Shown here piece by piece: positions 1 through 12,699 of a DNA stretch of 64,000 bases; the stretch's first letter is position 1, and the number at the start of each line of letters is the position of its first letter. A program made the position numbers and the translations under genes. The notes under the pieces are model-generated. The model was not told the origin of the DNA, searched no databases, and saw nothing but the letters and a program-made list of their open reading frames with translations. Source of the stretch: Cymbidium sinense (taxonomy: Eukaryota > Streptophyta > Magnoliopsida > Asparagales > Orchidaceae); assembly GCA_021442155.1 (NCBI GenBank), contig CM038215.1:212034982-212098981 (forward strand). The letters are read 5' to 3'.

Positions 1-3000
1 TTGAGATCTTGTAAATGGACCTTGAGCTCTAATTTTGGATCCTCATGATGTTCTACATCAATAATCTTACATAATTAAAAGCTTAGATGTCATGATATTA
101 CTTAAATGATGATATGATGATTTAATTTGCATGTATTTTGTAATATTATTAGACTAGATATGACTTTTTTTTTAGGATCTATAATGAGGAATGTCTTAAA
201 ATATGTGGATCATCAAGCGAATCTAGCCCACTTAAAAAAAGACATATGAATAGATAATTGAATTTTGCTCACTTAAGCAAGAGAAAGTATTTAAAAGATG
301 TCTCATTTAAGTCATAAAGAGGGCAAGAGTATTTAGCCTACTTAATACTATGTAAAATGAATATATAAATATGATGTGTTTAATATTAAAAATGTTAGAA
401 CATATTTGTCCTATTTAAGGTAGATGTAGAATACTTAAATAGATATCATCTATCAAGAGTATTAGATTAGATTTGTCACAATTATTTAAAAGGATGTATG
501 AATGATTGGGAAGACTTTTTTGGCTATGGGTGTTGGCCATCTAGTGTGGTTTAAGTGCACTAGAAAGCGTTCATCAAATCTAATTTAACTAGTGCAATAT
601 TACGTGTGTGGGTCGAGCTTGAATGATCTTGTGAGAAATTTTATTCTAGATGCTATGATGCCAATCTACGTGATCTGATTTTATTGACATTGGTCAAATA
701 TATCACCAATTTAATGACTTAATTAGTATAATATTATAGTATATGTATTCCCATGTAGTTGGTATATATCAAATCTAACCCAACCTGTGAGCTAAGTGTT
801 GTGTGTGCACCACCATATTATGATGTATGTGATGAGCTAAGTGTTCTATGCACTTATTATGGTGAATGTGGCATGCAATAACACTAAAATGATATGACAT
901 ACATCTAATGCATTTGGTGAGACTAAGTTGAGCCAATTCAATCCATGAGTAAATTTAGGTGTATCACACTATTCATTTACAAGTAGACATGTCAACAAAA
1001 AAATACAATATAATGCACATGTAATAAGAAAAATTATCAACATGCACTATGATTTCATGATTCTCATATAGTTACATGTTGTATAAACATTTGCATGCTC
1101 ATCTTGATGAACACTAAATATAAAATTTATATACAATTTATTCTCATGTGTGCAACCTAATGCACACAAACTTATGAAAAAGTTGCAAGAACAAATGATT
1201 GTACCTTTGCTGTAACTAATTGATCACATGTATAGGATTTGATGCTGAAGATTTGTTGACCCATAAGAAGCATGACATTCAAAATGGACCTATCTCATTA
1301 AATATGTAAGGTTCTATATAGATCGACTAGGGTGGTGATGGAGTCATAGCAAACTTTTAAAAGATATTCTTATGTTTGGGGATAGAGAAAGATATAAATG
1401 GTGAAGATGAAAAAGGGGAAGATGGTGATGTTGGAAAATGAAAAAGGAGAAATAAAGCAAAAAATAAATAGATAAAGATAGAAAAATTAAGAAAATGTTG
1501 ACCTCCTTTTTGACATAAATCACTTCCCCGACGTACCACGTGACCCATAGTTAATCTTATCATCAATCTTGATTGTTGTTGGTATGGATAGCCACCAACT
1601 TAATTTGATTTGGACATTGTTTAATATGTTCGAGCTAAAAGAAAGAATTTAGAATTGTAATAATTAATAAATCTATAAACAAAAAAATAATAAAATAAAA
1701 GCATCTCATATGTTGGAAATGTTAAAACTTTAAAATTTATTCTTTGAATTTTAAATTTAAATGATGCATACACTTTCAAACTTTTCAAATATAGAATTCT
1801 TCAATTTTTATTTATTTTTTTTTTTTGGCTTGTTGAATATCTCTTTGCTTTTAATCCTGATCTTATGATGGGACCCTCATAACCCTTGCTCTCATTTTGA
1901 GCTTTTAATCTTGCTTAGGTTGTGATGCCATAACTAGTTTTTGCTTGATATTCTTCATCGTCTCATATAAATTCTTACCAATAGAGAATTAAACTAAATT
2001 TCATTTTGACCACTTTATTTCATTTGTTTGCATAGTTAGGATAACTTATAAAGTGTAAGGTGATCTTGTGTGGGAAGGTTTAATTTTTCAAACTTTTTTT
2101 TGTGGTGACTACATCTTCACAACTTTCACCATCAAAAATGACATTGCAAACTTTATCTTGTACTATGCACTGTGTACTGTGTCAAAGCTTAAAGTCCTTC
2201 AAATAATAAGAAAAGATCTATCATCATCATACACTAGATGCTCTTTGTCATGTTTAAGTGTTTCATTTGCTTTTTTTTTTTTTTTTTTTGTCTTCCGAGT
2301 CTAATGCCCCAATACCACAAATAATTAATTGATCTTTATAAAAAAAAACTATTGTCACAAGTTTAAAATAACCATCAATTCTGAAGAAATTTCTAACTTC
2401 AAGCTAAAAAAAACCTTTAGCAAAATTGAATGATTTTTCTGAACCTCAATTTAATATGTTCAAATGAATTGTGGACCCTATGTTCTGTTTTATTATTTTG
2501 ATATAGTTAGGGAGACAATACATTCTAATTGGTTGATGATTTTATGAAATAATGGGTACATCACTCATGTTTTATTCTTTGTTCACTATTTTGAAGGAGG
2601 TTGGATAGACATTGAATGCCTTAACAATTTTGACATGCTTGAGTGAATGTGGGATCCTTTCAATATTCTTTGTTCTCCATTTCAATATGGTTAGATGGAC
2701 AGTGAACTCTTTTCTTCTTTATTATTGTGATTAAGGTTAGGTGAATGTTAGATCCATTTTTTTTTATATATAATCAAATATATAGTTTATAATTTTAGGA
2801 AGATGACAAAAAAAACCACCATGCTTGACCTATAAGTTTATAAAGGATTTAAACTCTTTAGATCCTCCCTAGTTTCACCTCGATAGATTTTATCTAGCCC
2901 AATCCTAAACATCCATAAATCTATAGATATTAGTTACACCCTTGTTTTATCCATCTAATCAATGTTAACATGTGATGTGAATCTTTGAGTCTGCATAGAT

Positions 3001-3919
3001 TTCATACATCTTGTTTTGGGGAACTTAACAAGGTAAAAAAAAAAAAAAAAATGTTAAGTATTTTAGGCAACATCCTTTTTTCTTTTTTTTTCTTTGGAAG
3101 AAAGAAAAAGAATGCATTAGCTTTCACGCATGAGGTCGTTGCCCACTCGGACACCCTATGCCACCCTCTCAAACCATGATTTTTCATCCCTCAAAGCTAA
3201 GTAATGTCATTTTCAATCTTTTTTATCTACTTTCATATCGAGTCTAAGCCAAACTTGAATATTAGTTGAATTTTAAAATTCATTTCAAGCTTATTATTTA
3301 TTTTATTATTTTAATCATAATCAAGCTTTAAATTAGCATAATTAATTATATGATTGATGTTAATAATTTAATTATAAAACCTAATTAGTCATTGTATTTC
3401 ATGATTTTAATATAAATTTGAATCATTCATCATATATTATTTAGGTTGTTTCATTAAATTTAAATATTTAATAAAGATACGAAAATCTATTTTAAAATTA
3501 TTTATTTAACACCTAATATTTATATCTCTAATAATACAAATATTTCTTAATATATATAAAATATAAAGGAAATTTATACAATAACATAAAATGAATAATC
3601 AAAGAAATAATTAAATCATTATTAAATAAATATTTTATTATATTTTTAACGTATACTTAATAATAAATGAGCATGTTCATGATGTAACAACATATTTGAG
3701 TATTCGAAAAAAATAAATTTAATTTTATTCAAATTTATCCGACTATAAAAGTAAATTAACATAAGTGAATTTTAACTAAATGAACATGAGCTTTTTCATC
3801 AGATGCATTTATTTGCTTACAATCTTAAATCCACAAGATCAAAACACTTTTCTTGCGCATCATAATCAGGCTCAAACTCTTTCCTCCATGATGGGAATCA
3901 GTTGACTTCTATCTATGAG
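1..3919. other. AT-rich intergenic DNA, no gene seen
   Basis: Strongly AT-rich sequence with short homopolymer runs. No reading frame on either strand resembles a known protein. Only short imperfect word repeats are visible, such as two copies of GAGCTAAGTGTT near 0.79 and 0.83 kb and several CC(C/T)ACTTAA words between 0.22 and 0.42 kb. It lies downstream of the Rab GGTase beta gene. I see nothing functional in it. Confidence 0.6.
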
Positions 3920-3925
3920 TTTATT
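3920..3925 (-). terminator. candidate poly(A) signal of the Rab GGTase beta gene
   Basis: AATAAA on the minus strand, about 130 nt downstream of the TGA stop at 4055-4057. The position and sequence fit a plant near-upstream polyadenylation element. This is a motif match only, in an AT-rich region where chance matches are common. Confidence 0.35.
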
Positions 3926-4054
3926 ATGTGGGCAACCTCCATTATTTCCAATTTGCATGAATGTGCCTATTTTTATAAGGAATCATCTAATAAAACCAAT
4001 TTCCAGTAAGTACAATATTGAATACTTATCATTCCAGGAAACCGGTTTAGCAAA

Positions 4055-6666
4055 TCAACGCTTGCTAAAGAAGATCCGATTCACGACATCAATGGGCAAT
4101 GCATAGGCCGGGTCGATGGTCTTCAATCCTGGATACTCCATGAGCGAAAGACCTGAATGCCACAAGCAAGAAATCATTGAACAATCTGGAGTTTCAGCCA
4201 GAAGAGAAATAGAAAGATGGCACACATTTCAATGGAGATTGAGAAGACAACGGGCTATAGAGGAACCGAAGAGAGAATAAAATACCTGCAACTCCAAAGT
4301 ATGTATGGAAAACATCAACAGCATTATCTGGCCTGTCAGAAATTCCCCCATTTTCACTGTCCTGCGTGTTTCAAAGGTGTCATCATATATCATAACAACA
4401 GAAAAAGAAATGGCTATTCTAAGGATTCATACAGAAGTAAAGACTATAAAAAACAAACCTGGCAGTTTAAAATGAATTCAGTTAGTTTACGTTTGTCGAT
4501 CCAATGCACGCGATCAATCATAATCAAGCTTGAAAGCACCCACCAAGAATAGCAGACCTAGGAGGGTTATATGAACATAAAGAAAATAAAAACAAGTTAA
4601 CACCTTGCATAAAAAAGATTAATAAAACATTAAAAAAAAATACAATGATCTAATGTCCCACATCGCTAAGCTTCTCTGGACGTCCATTCAAACCGCCATC
4701 AGCACATTGTCGCTCACATAGCCACCAACCAAGAAGATCACTATCAACGTGGTGTAGCGAACCTGTTATAGAAAGGGCACCCAAGCAGCAGAAGACTGCA
4801 GTTGTGGAACAGAAGAATAGTGTTAAGAGGGGAGGTAGAATTTTTAGAAGGTGAGATTGATTCGGCACATTCATAAATCTGAATCTTTCTTACATATCAA
4901 TAATGATTCATCAAAAAATAAAAAATAAATGAGGCAAAGCATAAATGGATGCAAGAATTCAAGTTGAATATACAGAGAGCATGAATATATACAGTATGAC
5001 TGTTGATACTCAGCACGGCTAATGTAAAACAAGATGCCACATACTTTGACCAGCATGAGATTCTCCCCCAGGTGTAGCTCCAAATCCACCATCCAGGTTC
5101 TTGCAGCTTACTATATAGTTCACAGCCTTCTCCACATTGATTTTATCCATACAGTGTAAAATCGAGAGACAACAAATTGCACAGTAAGAAAACCTGGAGA
5201 GAAAGAGAGACGAGATACTTGAAACATCTAGGAATTGACATATCCATAGGGCAGTAATAGAAAGTATGATGGATGGTTTACCTGGTATCAATTTCACCCC
5301 ACATATCACCAGAAAATGATCCATCTTCGTTCTGTAGCCCAGCAACATCTAACATACTTATTAAGCAAAAAAAAAAAAAACCAGAATAGGAATAGATCTA
5401 GTGTGCACATATCACCAGAAAATGATCCATCTTTGTTCTGTTGCCCAGCAACATCTAACACACTTATTAAGCAAACATTAAGGGAAAAAAAACACAACTC
5501 TTGTGCACAGATGCAACATATTTTTCACAATTACTCGATGACCTGTCCCATAGCCAGGTGCCACTTTCCAGCCACTGTACTACTGGAGACTTTGTATTGC
5601 GTTATCCTCCATCATTAGATTTTAGTCAATAATAGCCAATGGTGGTGGCCATTGATATGCTAATAAAATTTAGAAGCAATTGCTAAGAAAGCGAGAGCCT
5701 AAACATAACACATGTGTGCTGACTACCAACCCTGCTTTAGCGACTGGTGGTCTTCCTGCAAGCAGATTCAAACATTTTCCCAACGGTGGCAGCTCCTGTT
5801 GATCCTTAGCCAAGTGGCCCTATTTGTTCTATTTTCAAAAAAAAAGAATGAACAAATTTTTCAGAGTAAAATACTTAATGGGTGAATTAAGCTTTAAAAA
5901 GAATATTTTACACTAGTAAAAGCATTTTGGAAATTATTAACCAACTTGCAAATTAAGTAAAATAAGCTTGGAACATTTTGGAATTTTCGCTAATGTTAAC
6001 TAACTGAAATATTTCACAATCTCAACCAATTAATTGAATTCTAAAAGGCCATCGGTTGTACAAGCATGGCCAAATGAAAAATGGAATATACAACTGCGTA
6101 CACAATAACAATTCGACTATAAAACCACATTCACATGAATAAAGTAAGCAACTTCAAACCTCAGAATATTTTATAGAGGATACATTTAGAGACCTTCTCT
6201 ATGTCCAGACCATCAAGCCTATTAAAAAGGGCTAAAATTTGAACAGCACTAAGCGTATAAAGAAGATGAGGATCAAACCCAACAGTTCCAGAAAAACCTC
6301 CTGCAATTATCCAGATGATGAACTTTATTGATTGACATATAATTTCCCAACAAAGGTTGCAGATGAAGAAGTAAACCAGTAACCTACCACTTTCTTCATC
6401 CCAGCATGACATCAACCATGAGATAACCTCTTCTTGATCAATTGTTGCAATATTCTGGAGAAGATCTAGAGTGGTCAAACCCCAGTATGCACCATTCATT
6501 CTCAGATGCTCCATCACCAAAGCCTCAAAACTGTCTTTTTTCTGGTGGTCAAAATATATAGTTTTAAAGAGTTCTCCTTAGTTTCACTAAAGGTGATTAA
6601 AAAGAAACATACCTTCTCAACCGAAAGAATGTAATGTGCATGCTTGTGAACTTTTAATTCTCCCAT
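4055..6666 (-). CDS. RGTB: Rab geranylgeranyltransferase beta subunit, complete nine-exon gene
   Basis: Catalytic beta subunit of Rab GGTase (GGTase-II), a cytosolic enzyme that transfers geranylgeranyl groups to C-terminal cysteines of Rab GTPases together with the alpha subunit and Rab escort protein. Exons on the minus strand: 6613-6666, 6388-6541, 6184-6300, 5282-5348, 5045-5193, 4662-4795, 4459-4557, 4286-4361 and 4055-4152. They total 948 nt, or 315 residues plus TGA; every intron is GT-AG and all phases join. The start [18 protein letters not shown] matches the family N-terminus. Prenyltransferase beta repeats show as GGFSG (about 70), DGSFSGD (117), DGGFG (165), GGLNGRPEK (214) and NGGISDRP (262). 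The zinc ligands expected for the family are present as D225, C227 and H277, and ESHAGQ (175-180) is intact. The length is normal for the plant protein. The donor of intron 6 (GTGGGA) is weak. No stop or frameshift was found, so the gene is probably functional. Confidence 0.93.
5300..5475 (-). repeat. partial tandem duplication of RGTB exon 4 with its splice acceptor
   Basis: Two 70-bp copies, 5300-5369 and 5406-5475, differ at three positions and start 106 bp apart. The gene-proximal copy (in the direction of transcription, 5406-5475) contains the TTAG acceptor and about 50 nt of exon 4. The second copy (5300-5369) is the one that continues into the full exon 4 with DMWGEIDTR and a GTAAAC donor. 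The upstream copy breaks off inside the Trp codon of GDMW and reads on as Cys and then unrelated residues, so it lacks the exon's proper end. Use of its acceptor would be expected to disturb the protein. I infer that only the downstream acceptor is used productively. Confidence 0.85.
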
Positions 6667-6704
6667 ATCTCAACGGACACCAATGAATCACAGAATACTA
6701 ACTT
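6667..6704 (-). other. RGTB 5' UTR segment next to a leader-intron acceptor
   Basis: On the minus strand a T-rich tract followed by AATTTTCAG ends at 6705, and the 38 nt from there to the ATG would be untranslated exon. This looks like a plant 3' splice site with a strong polypyrimidine tract, which suggests an intron in the 5' UTR. I could not identify the matching donor or the transcription start upstream. Confidence 0.4.
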
Positions 6705-6720
6705 CTGAAAATTAAAAAAA

Positions 6721-7334
6721 AAAAATCAATTTTTGACTTTTGCAACATAAAAAGGTGAAAACTTTCAGAAATCGTCATAGTTGGGATGGCGGCATACTAA
6801 AATTAGTTGATTTCAAGCTTCAAGTTTTCAAGTAATAAACAAATGTAATTTGAATGGAAATTCATTATGGTCCGTTTATAATGAGAAGAGCTCTGAAGGA
6901 TAATTACTATACCATTGTCAAAGGGCAGCAGAAAACATAGAATTTCAAAGAATTCAATGCAAACATCATACAATCAATTTCCATATAAAATTAAAGAATA
7001 TGTAATTACGATAACTCCAGTAATATATGGGGCAAGTGAAATGATTACCAAATGATCCAGCTGCAAGTAGAACAACAATAAACTCATACTTTGTTTAGCT
7101 CTCAGAACAGTATATTATAGATGATCATTATGTTCCGACATATCATGAAGAGTGCTGGAAACAAAAGAGTTCTTGAACACGCACGCCTATTTGAGTTGTG
7201 AATATAGAGAGAAGTGTAAAAAAGAGAAAACTTAGGAGAGAGAAAAAGGCTCTGAGAATTTAATTATAAAAGCTTTGAATAACCTCAATATTTTTTGAGT
7301 TTTGGATGTTTGATCCTTTTGTATGTATAAGTTA
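6721..7334. other. upstream flank of RGTB, no recognised motif
   Basis: About 600 bp between the RGTB leader and the first RTE element. It should hold the promoter and any upstream noncoding exon, but I cannot point to a convincing TATA box or start site. A purine-rich stretch lies at about 7.20-7.26 kb. Confidence 0.35.
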
Positions 7335-9085
7335 ATCAAGCAAAGAGATATAGGAGAAGTAAAGATTTAGTTCAAGTAAAGTGTAATAAAGATGAAAATC
7401 ATAAAATATTTTTCTTAAAAGAAAATATTGAATATAGGTGAATGAAATATTTTGAAAAACTTTTCAATGAAAGTTGTGATAGCACGATTGACTTTAGGGA
7501 ACTTAGTACCCTACATGAAAATAAAAAAGTTTTTTTTTATTGTCGTATTAGTAAAATCGAAGTTGGAAGAGGTTTAAAAAAAATGAAGTATGAAAAAACA
7601 GTAGAACTTGATGATATTCCAATGAAAGTGTAGAAATGCTTAGGAGATCAAGGAATTTCATGGCTTACTAATCTTTTTTAATATTAAGTTAAAGACTAAA
7701 AAAGATGTCTGATAAACGGAGAAAGAATTTGTTGGTTCCTATTTTTATGAATAAAGGTGATACACAAGAGTGTGCAAATCATAGAGGAATTAAGATAATG
7801 TATTATATATTAAAATTATGAGAGAGTAATTTAATATAGATTACGATGTGATATAAAAGTTTGATCTTATGTCGGGTAGGTCTACTATGAATGTTGCGCA
7901 TTTGCTGAAAGGTTTGATGAAGAAATATAGAGAGAGGAAAGAGGATATAAATATAATATTTGTTGATTTAGAGAAAGTATATGATCAAGTTTTAATCGAA
8001 GTCCTTTGGAGAATTCTAGAAAAGAAAGATATTAATATTGCTAATATTCAAAATCTATATATAAATAAATCAAAATTTTAAAAATTTAAAAAAATTTAAA
8101 AAAACAAAGAAAGTTAATATTGCTAATATTCAAGTCATTAAGGATATGTATAGAGCTATTACTTGTGTTCAAACACAAAGAGGATTGACCAAGTATTTTC
8201 CTATTTCAATTGGATTACATTAAGGATGGACTTTAAGTCCATATCTTTTTGCTTTAGTTATAGACGTTCTTACTAGATAGGCATTTACAAGAGGTTGTAC
8301 CTTGGTGTATGTTCCTTCTGATGATATTCTTCTTGTTGATAAGACTAGAGAGGGAGTTCAAGAGAAACTTGAATTATGGAGGTCAACCTTACAATCTAAA
8401 AGTCTTCATTTAAGTGGATCTAAACCCAAATATATGAAGTGAAATTTTAGTTGTAAAAGATCTAGTGGTGAGGTTGTGACATTAGATGATCAAGTCATCA
8501 AAAAGTATGAACATTTTAGATATTATGGGTCTATTGTTCAAAATGATAGTGAAATAGATGGGGACGATATTAATAGAATACAAGTTGAATGGTTGAACTG
8601 GAGGAATGCATCAAGCTTATTATGTGATAGAAAAGTAACGCTTGGACTTAAGAAAAAAATATGTAAATTGGTGGTAAAACCTTCAATGATTTATGACGCA
8701 GAATGTTGGCCAATTAAAAAAGTCTTGTAGAGATGAGAATGCTCAAGCGAATGAGTGTCTTTACACTAAAAGACAAAATGCAAAATAAATATATACGTGA
8801 AAAAATTGGAGTAGCTCCAATAGCAAATAAGATTCGAGAGAGTTGCCTTAGATAGTTTGGTCACATAAAACGTCAGTCATCTAATGACCTAGTTAGGATA
8901 GTAGATGTATTATATTTGACCTATGTTATGAAAGGTAGAGGTAGACCAAAGAAGACTTAGTTAAGTAGTATAAAAAAATATCTTAATTTATTAGAATTAA
9001 ATAAGAATTTGATGCTTAATAGAACAAAATGGAGAAGGATTCATGTAGCCAACCCCACGTAGTGGGATAAAGACTTCATGTTGAT
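7335..9085 (+). mobile_element. RTE-type LINE, 5'-truncated and inactive (copy A)
   Basis: Non-LTR retrotransposon of the plant RTE type. Translated pieces in several frames follow the RTE protein from the endonuclease-RT linker to the C-terminus: KYFEKLFNESCDSTIDF (7.45 kb), SGRSTMNVAHLLKGL (7.87 kb), IIFVDLEKVYDQV (7.95 kb), RRGLTKYFPIS-like text (8.18 kb), DDILLVDKTREG (8.32 kb) and RIQVEWLNWRNASSLLCDRK (8.58 kb). The 3' end carries the RTE signature TTCATGTAGCC-ACCCCAC-TAGTGGGAT. The usual (TTG)n tail is nearly lost. Frameshifts and stops are frequent, and the RT active-site box reads SDD rather than the usual xADD. A 28-bp piece near 8.03 kb is repeated near 8.11 kb. The endonuclease domain is missing. 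Confidence 0.88.
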
Positions 9086-11371
9086 GTGTGATCCTTTGTA
9101 CATTATTTGACCCTCTATATAGATTTGGGTCGATAAACACTATTCACATATTTACATTTTTATCATTGATAAAATACAATAAATTAAGCAAAAAAAAAAA
9201 ATTATTCAAATCTTGAGTTGGATCTTCGTTCATTCGTTCTGTTTGAGTCATCCTTCGATATGCAGGGTTTAATGAATTTTGGATGGTCATATACCGAATG
9301 GACATATGCTTCCTTAGCTCAGTTAACTATCTTTTGAGTGTTAACTTTGACTGGGATCTTTCAAGAATACTTGACTTTAACTTAAGTGGCATTTGGCTAT
9401 ACAAAGAGAATATCATTGAAGACTGATTCAAGAGTAATGCATACGAAAAGATAATTATTCTGAGTTTCTAATAGAAGTATAACCTTAGTCAACAATTGGT
9501 ATCAAGAATACCATAATTAGGATAAGTTGTGGGAGTATAATTATAAATGAACCAAGTAGAGCCACATATTATACGGTTCAAGCTCTTTCATTTATTTTCC
9601 TGTAAATTTTAACCAAAATTAAAAAAAAAAACTTAAGTTTTAAAATCTTATTTAAACTTATTATTTTGTAATCAAGTTTGACCAATAATCAAGTTTTCAT
9701 TGAGCATAATTAATTATATTTTGATACTAATAATTTAATCATATCTTATTACTAGATGTGGAAACACCTTCTGCAGTTACATCTAGCAATGCCCTCTTAG
9801 TCTTGCCTTATGGAAATGCCTCAACTTCCCCCAACACACATGCCTTCACTAAGCATTCCTAGCCAGCTACACCACCAAGTAACTCCCATAGCTACTCCAC
9901 CCATAATGCATGAAAGAAGATCCATCACAAAATATACCAACCTATTGCAATGCTTATGACGTGATGGATCATTATCAATGCATCCAAATAGAGTTCAACA
10001 AAGATGCATTTCTACTTCTGAAATTTGTTGGAAATTGTTGAATATATGATTTCCTTGCAAAATTAAATATTAAGATTAATATTGTAAAGGTAAAATTTTG
10101 ATGAAGAAAAATTCATCATCATTAAACCAAGTCATTCCAATTATCTAAACTAAAGAAGGAAAAAAGATAATCATGACTACCAACAACCCCATGGATGGCT
10201 CAGCCTTAATATTAAAGGATGCCAATATAAAAAACTCTAACTCAATGCTCTCTCCTAATGACCGCAAGTAGCTTGTCTTAACAAAATGACGAATAAAGAT
10301 TCTTTGTAATGTATATATTGCAAAAATGCTCAATATACAAAGAATAGTTTAACAACATAAAAAAGGACAAGCAAAAGAACAGAGGCATGCATATATAACA
10401 CGTGGAAAAAAGTGATACTAAAGAATTACTTATTGATTTCCACAATTATGAAAAAAGAAGCTAAAAAATTTGCTAAGATCACTAGAAAAAAAAAATATAT
10501 CTATAGTAGGTATAAATCCAGTATTCTCATATATTATCTCTTCTTATGCATTAATGTCTCAAAGAAGACTTTATTTTAATTTTTTTTAAAAGTGTGCAAT
10601 TTGCATTGAAGTATAAAAGAGTGGGTGTTACAAAAGGATTTAAAAAAAGAGGATGAAATATTTTTCCTATCATCCTCCAAAACAGCGCAATAAAAAAGAG
10701 GAAAAGTATTCCTATCTCATTACTATTATTCCACACATAATTACAATTACATACATAAGCCTGCATAGAACAAAAATCAACAAGTCCATATGATCAACTT
10801 TTCACATAAATTTATTTCATACACTCCTTAACAATAAAAAATAAATATTGTCAATCGTAGTTGGTCAAAAAGGTATTCTTCTAAAAAAAATCCTTCACAC
10901 TGTAAGATGTCGAATATGTTAATAAATTCTTCACCAATAAATTGTCCATCCAAATCTTGACAAGATTCCAAAAGTAAAGCTTTATTTTATCCATCATATT
11001 TTGTCTTTCAAGGTCAACAAAAAGAAAGATGATTGGACATGCTGAAGAAAAGGAATGGTCTAATCACCTTGAGGAACCCATAAGAAAATTCCATATAACC
11101 ATTAGTATTATATGTTCTTTCAAAAACTCTTACATCCAAATTTAAAAAGAGATTCGATTCCAACACCTGTCTCAATCACTAATTATTCATTATTATTAAT
11201 ACTAAACTTTCATCATTAGTGAAAAAAAAATATTCAAAAAAATTTATTGTGATATGTAAAATACACAAATATGTTAATCAGGTAAATTAAATATATTTTA
11301 AAACACACCCATTTTTCACACATTGTATATTCATTTCTATAAGCTCCTCTTAATTTTGATCATTTTGATAT
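9086..11371. other. AT-rich intergenic DNA between two RTE copies
   Basis: No reading frame resembling a known protein. A slightly more GC-rich 250-bp patch at about 9.76-10.0 kb has no frame I can assign. The rest is A/T-rich with simple runs. Confidence 0.5.
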
Positions 11372-12699
11372 ACAAATCTTTTTAATGTTATTTTAAAGAC
11401 TAAAAAGATGCCAGATGAGTGGAGAAAGAGTCTATTGGTTCCTATATTTAAGAATAAAGGTGATGCACAAGAGTGTGCAAATTATAGAGGAATTAAGTTA
11501 ATGTGTCATACATTAAAATTATGGGAGAGAGTAATTGAGCATAGGTTACACGAAGTTTCGACAATTGGTTTCATGCCAAGTAGATCTACTATGGATGCTA
11601 TACATTTGTTAAGAGGTTGATAGAGAAGCATAGAGAAAGTAAGAAGGATCTACATATGATATTTATTGATTTAGAGAAAGCTATGATAAAGTCTCAAGAG
11701 ATGTTCTTTGGAGAGTTCTAGAACGTAAAAAGAGTTAATATTGGTTATATTCAAGTTATTAAGGATATGTATACTAGTACTTGTGTCCAAACACAAGGAG
11801 GATTGACAAAATATTTTCCTATTTCTTGGATTACATCAAGGATCAACATTAAGCCCTTATCTTTTACTTTAGTTATGGATGTGCTTACTTGAGGCATTTA
11901 CAAGAAGATGTACCTTGGTGTATGCTTTTGTCGATGACATTCTTCTTGTTGATAAGACTAGAGAGGGAGTCCAACGAAACTTGATTTATGGAGGTCAACT
12001 TTAGAGTCTAAAGGTTTTAAGTAGATCTAAAACTGAATATATGGAGTGTAATTTTAGTTGTAGAAGTTTTAGTGATAGTGTTGTGACTTTAGGTGATCAA
12101 GTCATTAATAAGAGTGAGTTTATCGATATTTAGGCTCTATTGTCCAAAATGATGGTGAAATAGATGGAGATGTTATTAGTAGAATTCAAGTTGGATGGTT
12201 GAAGTGGAGGAATGCATCCCTATTATGTGATAGAAAAGTTCCACTTAAACTTAAGGGAAAATTTTATAAGATGGTGGTAAGACGCAACTTATTTAATGCA
12301 GAAATAAAAGAGAAGCATAAGACTAAGTTAAGTGTTACGAGATGAGGATGCTTAGGTGGATGAGTGGCTTTACTCTTAGAGATAGAATGCAAAATGAGTA
12401 TGTTCGGGAAAAAGTTGGTTCAAAATAGATAAGATTAGGAGAGTCGCCTTAGATGGTTTGGCCACATAAAGCGTCGTCCGTACCGATTAGGAGAGTAGAT
12501 GTATTAGATTTGCCTTATGTTAAGAAAGGTAGGTAGACCTAAAAAAGACTTGGTTAAGATGTATAAATAATGATCTTAGTATACTTGAATTAGATGAGAA
12601 TTTGACACACAATAGGACACAATGGAGACGAAGGATTCATGTAGCCGACCCCACCTAGTGGGATTAAGGCTTGTTGTTGTTATTTGTTGTTGTTGTTGT
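11372..12699 (+). mobile_element. RTE-type LINE, 5'-truncated and inactive (copy B)
   Basis: Starts abruptly in the RT domain with MPDEWRKSLLVPIFKNKGD (11.41 kb), then ECANYRGIKLMCHTLKLWE, GFMPSRSTMDAIHLLRG, a V-D-D box (AFVDDILLVDKTREG at about 11.93 kb), [15 protein letters not shown] and the C-terminal GRPKKTW-like region. It ends in the RTE 3' signature ATGTAGCCGACCCCACCTAG followed by a (TTG)n tail at 12.67-12.70 kb. Small frameshifts break the frame throughout. The abrupt 5' start is typical of incomplete target-primed reverse transcription. Confidence 0.92.

Noticed and set aside
2985..3187. Overlapping Lys/Phe-rich frames on both strands
   Set aside because: Generated by A and T homopolymer runs; no family resemblance.
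4217..4552. Plus-strand open frame of 111 codons
   Set aside because: It is antisense to exons 7 and 8 of the Rab GGTase beta gene and resembles no protein.
5316..5618. Plus-strand open frame of 100 codons over intron 3
   Set aside because: Antisense to the duplicated exon 4 copies; it contains a poly-Lys run from an A tract.
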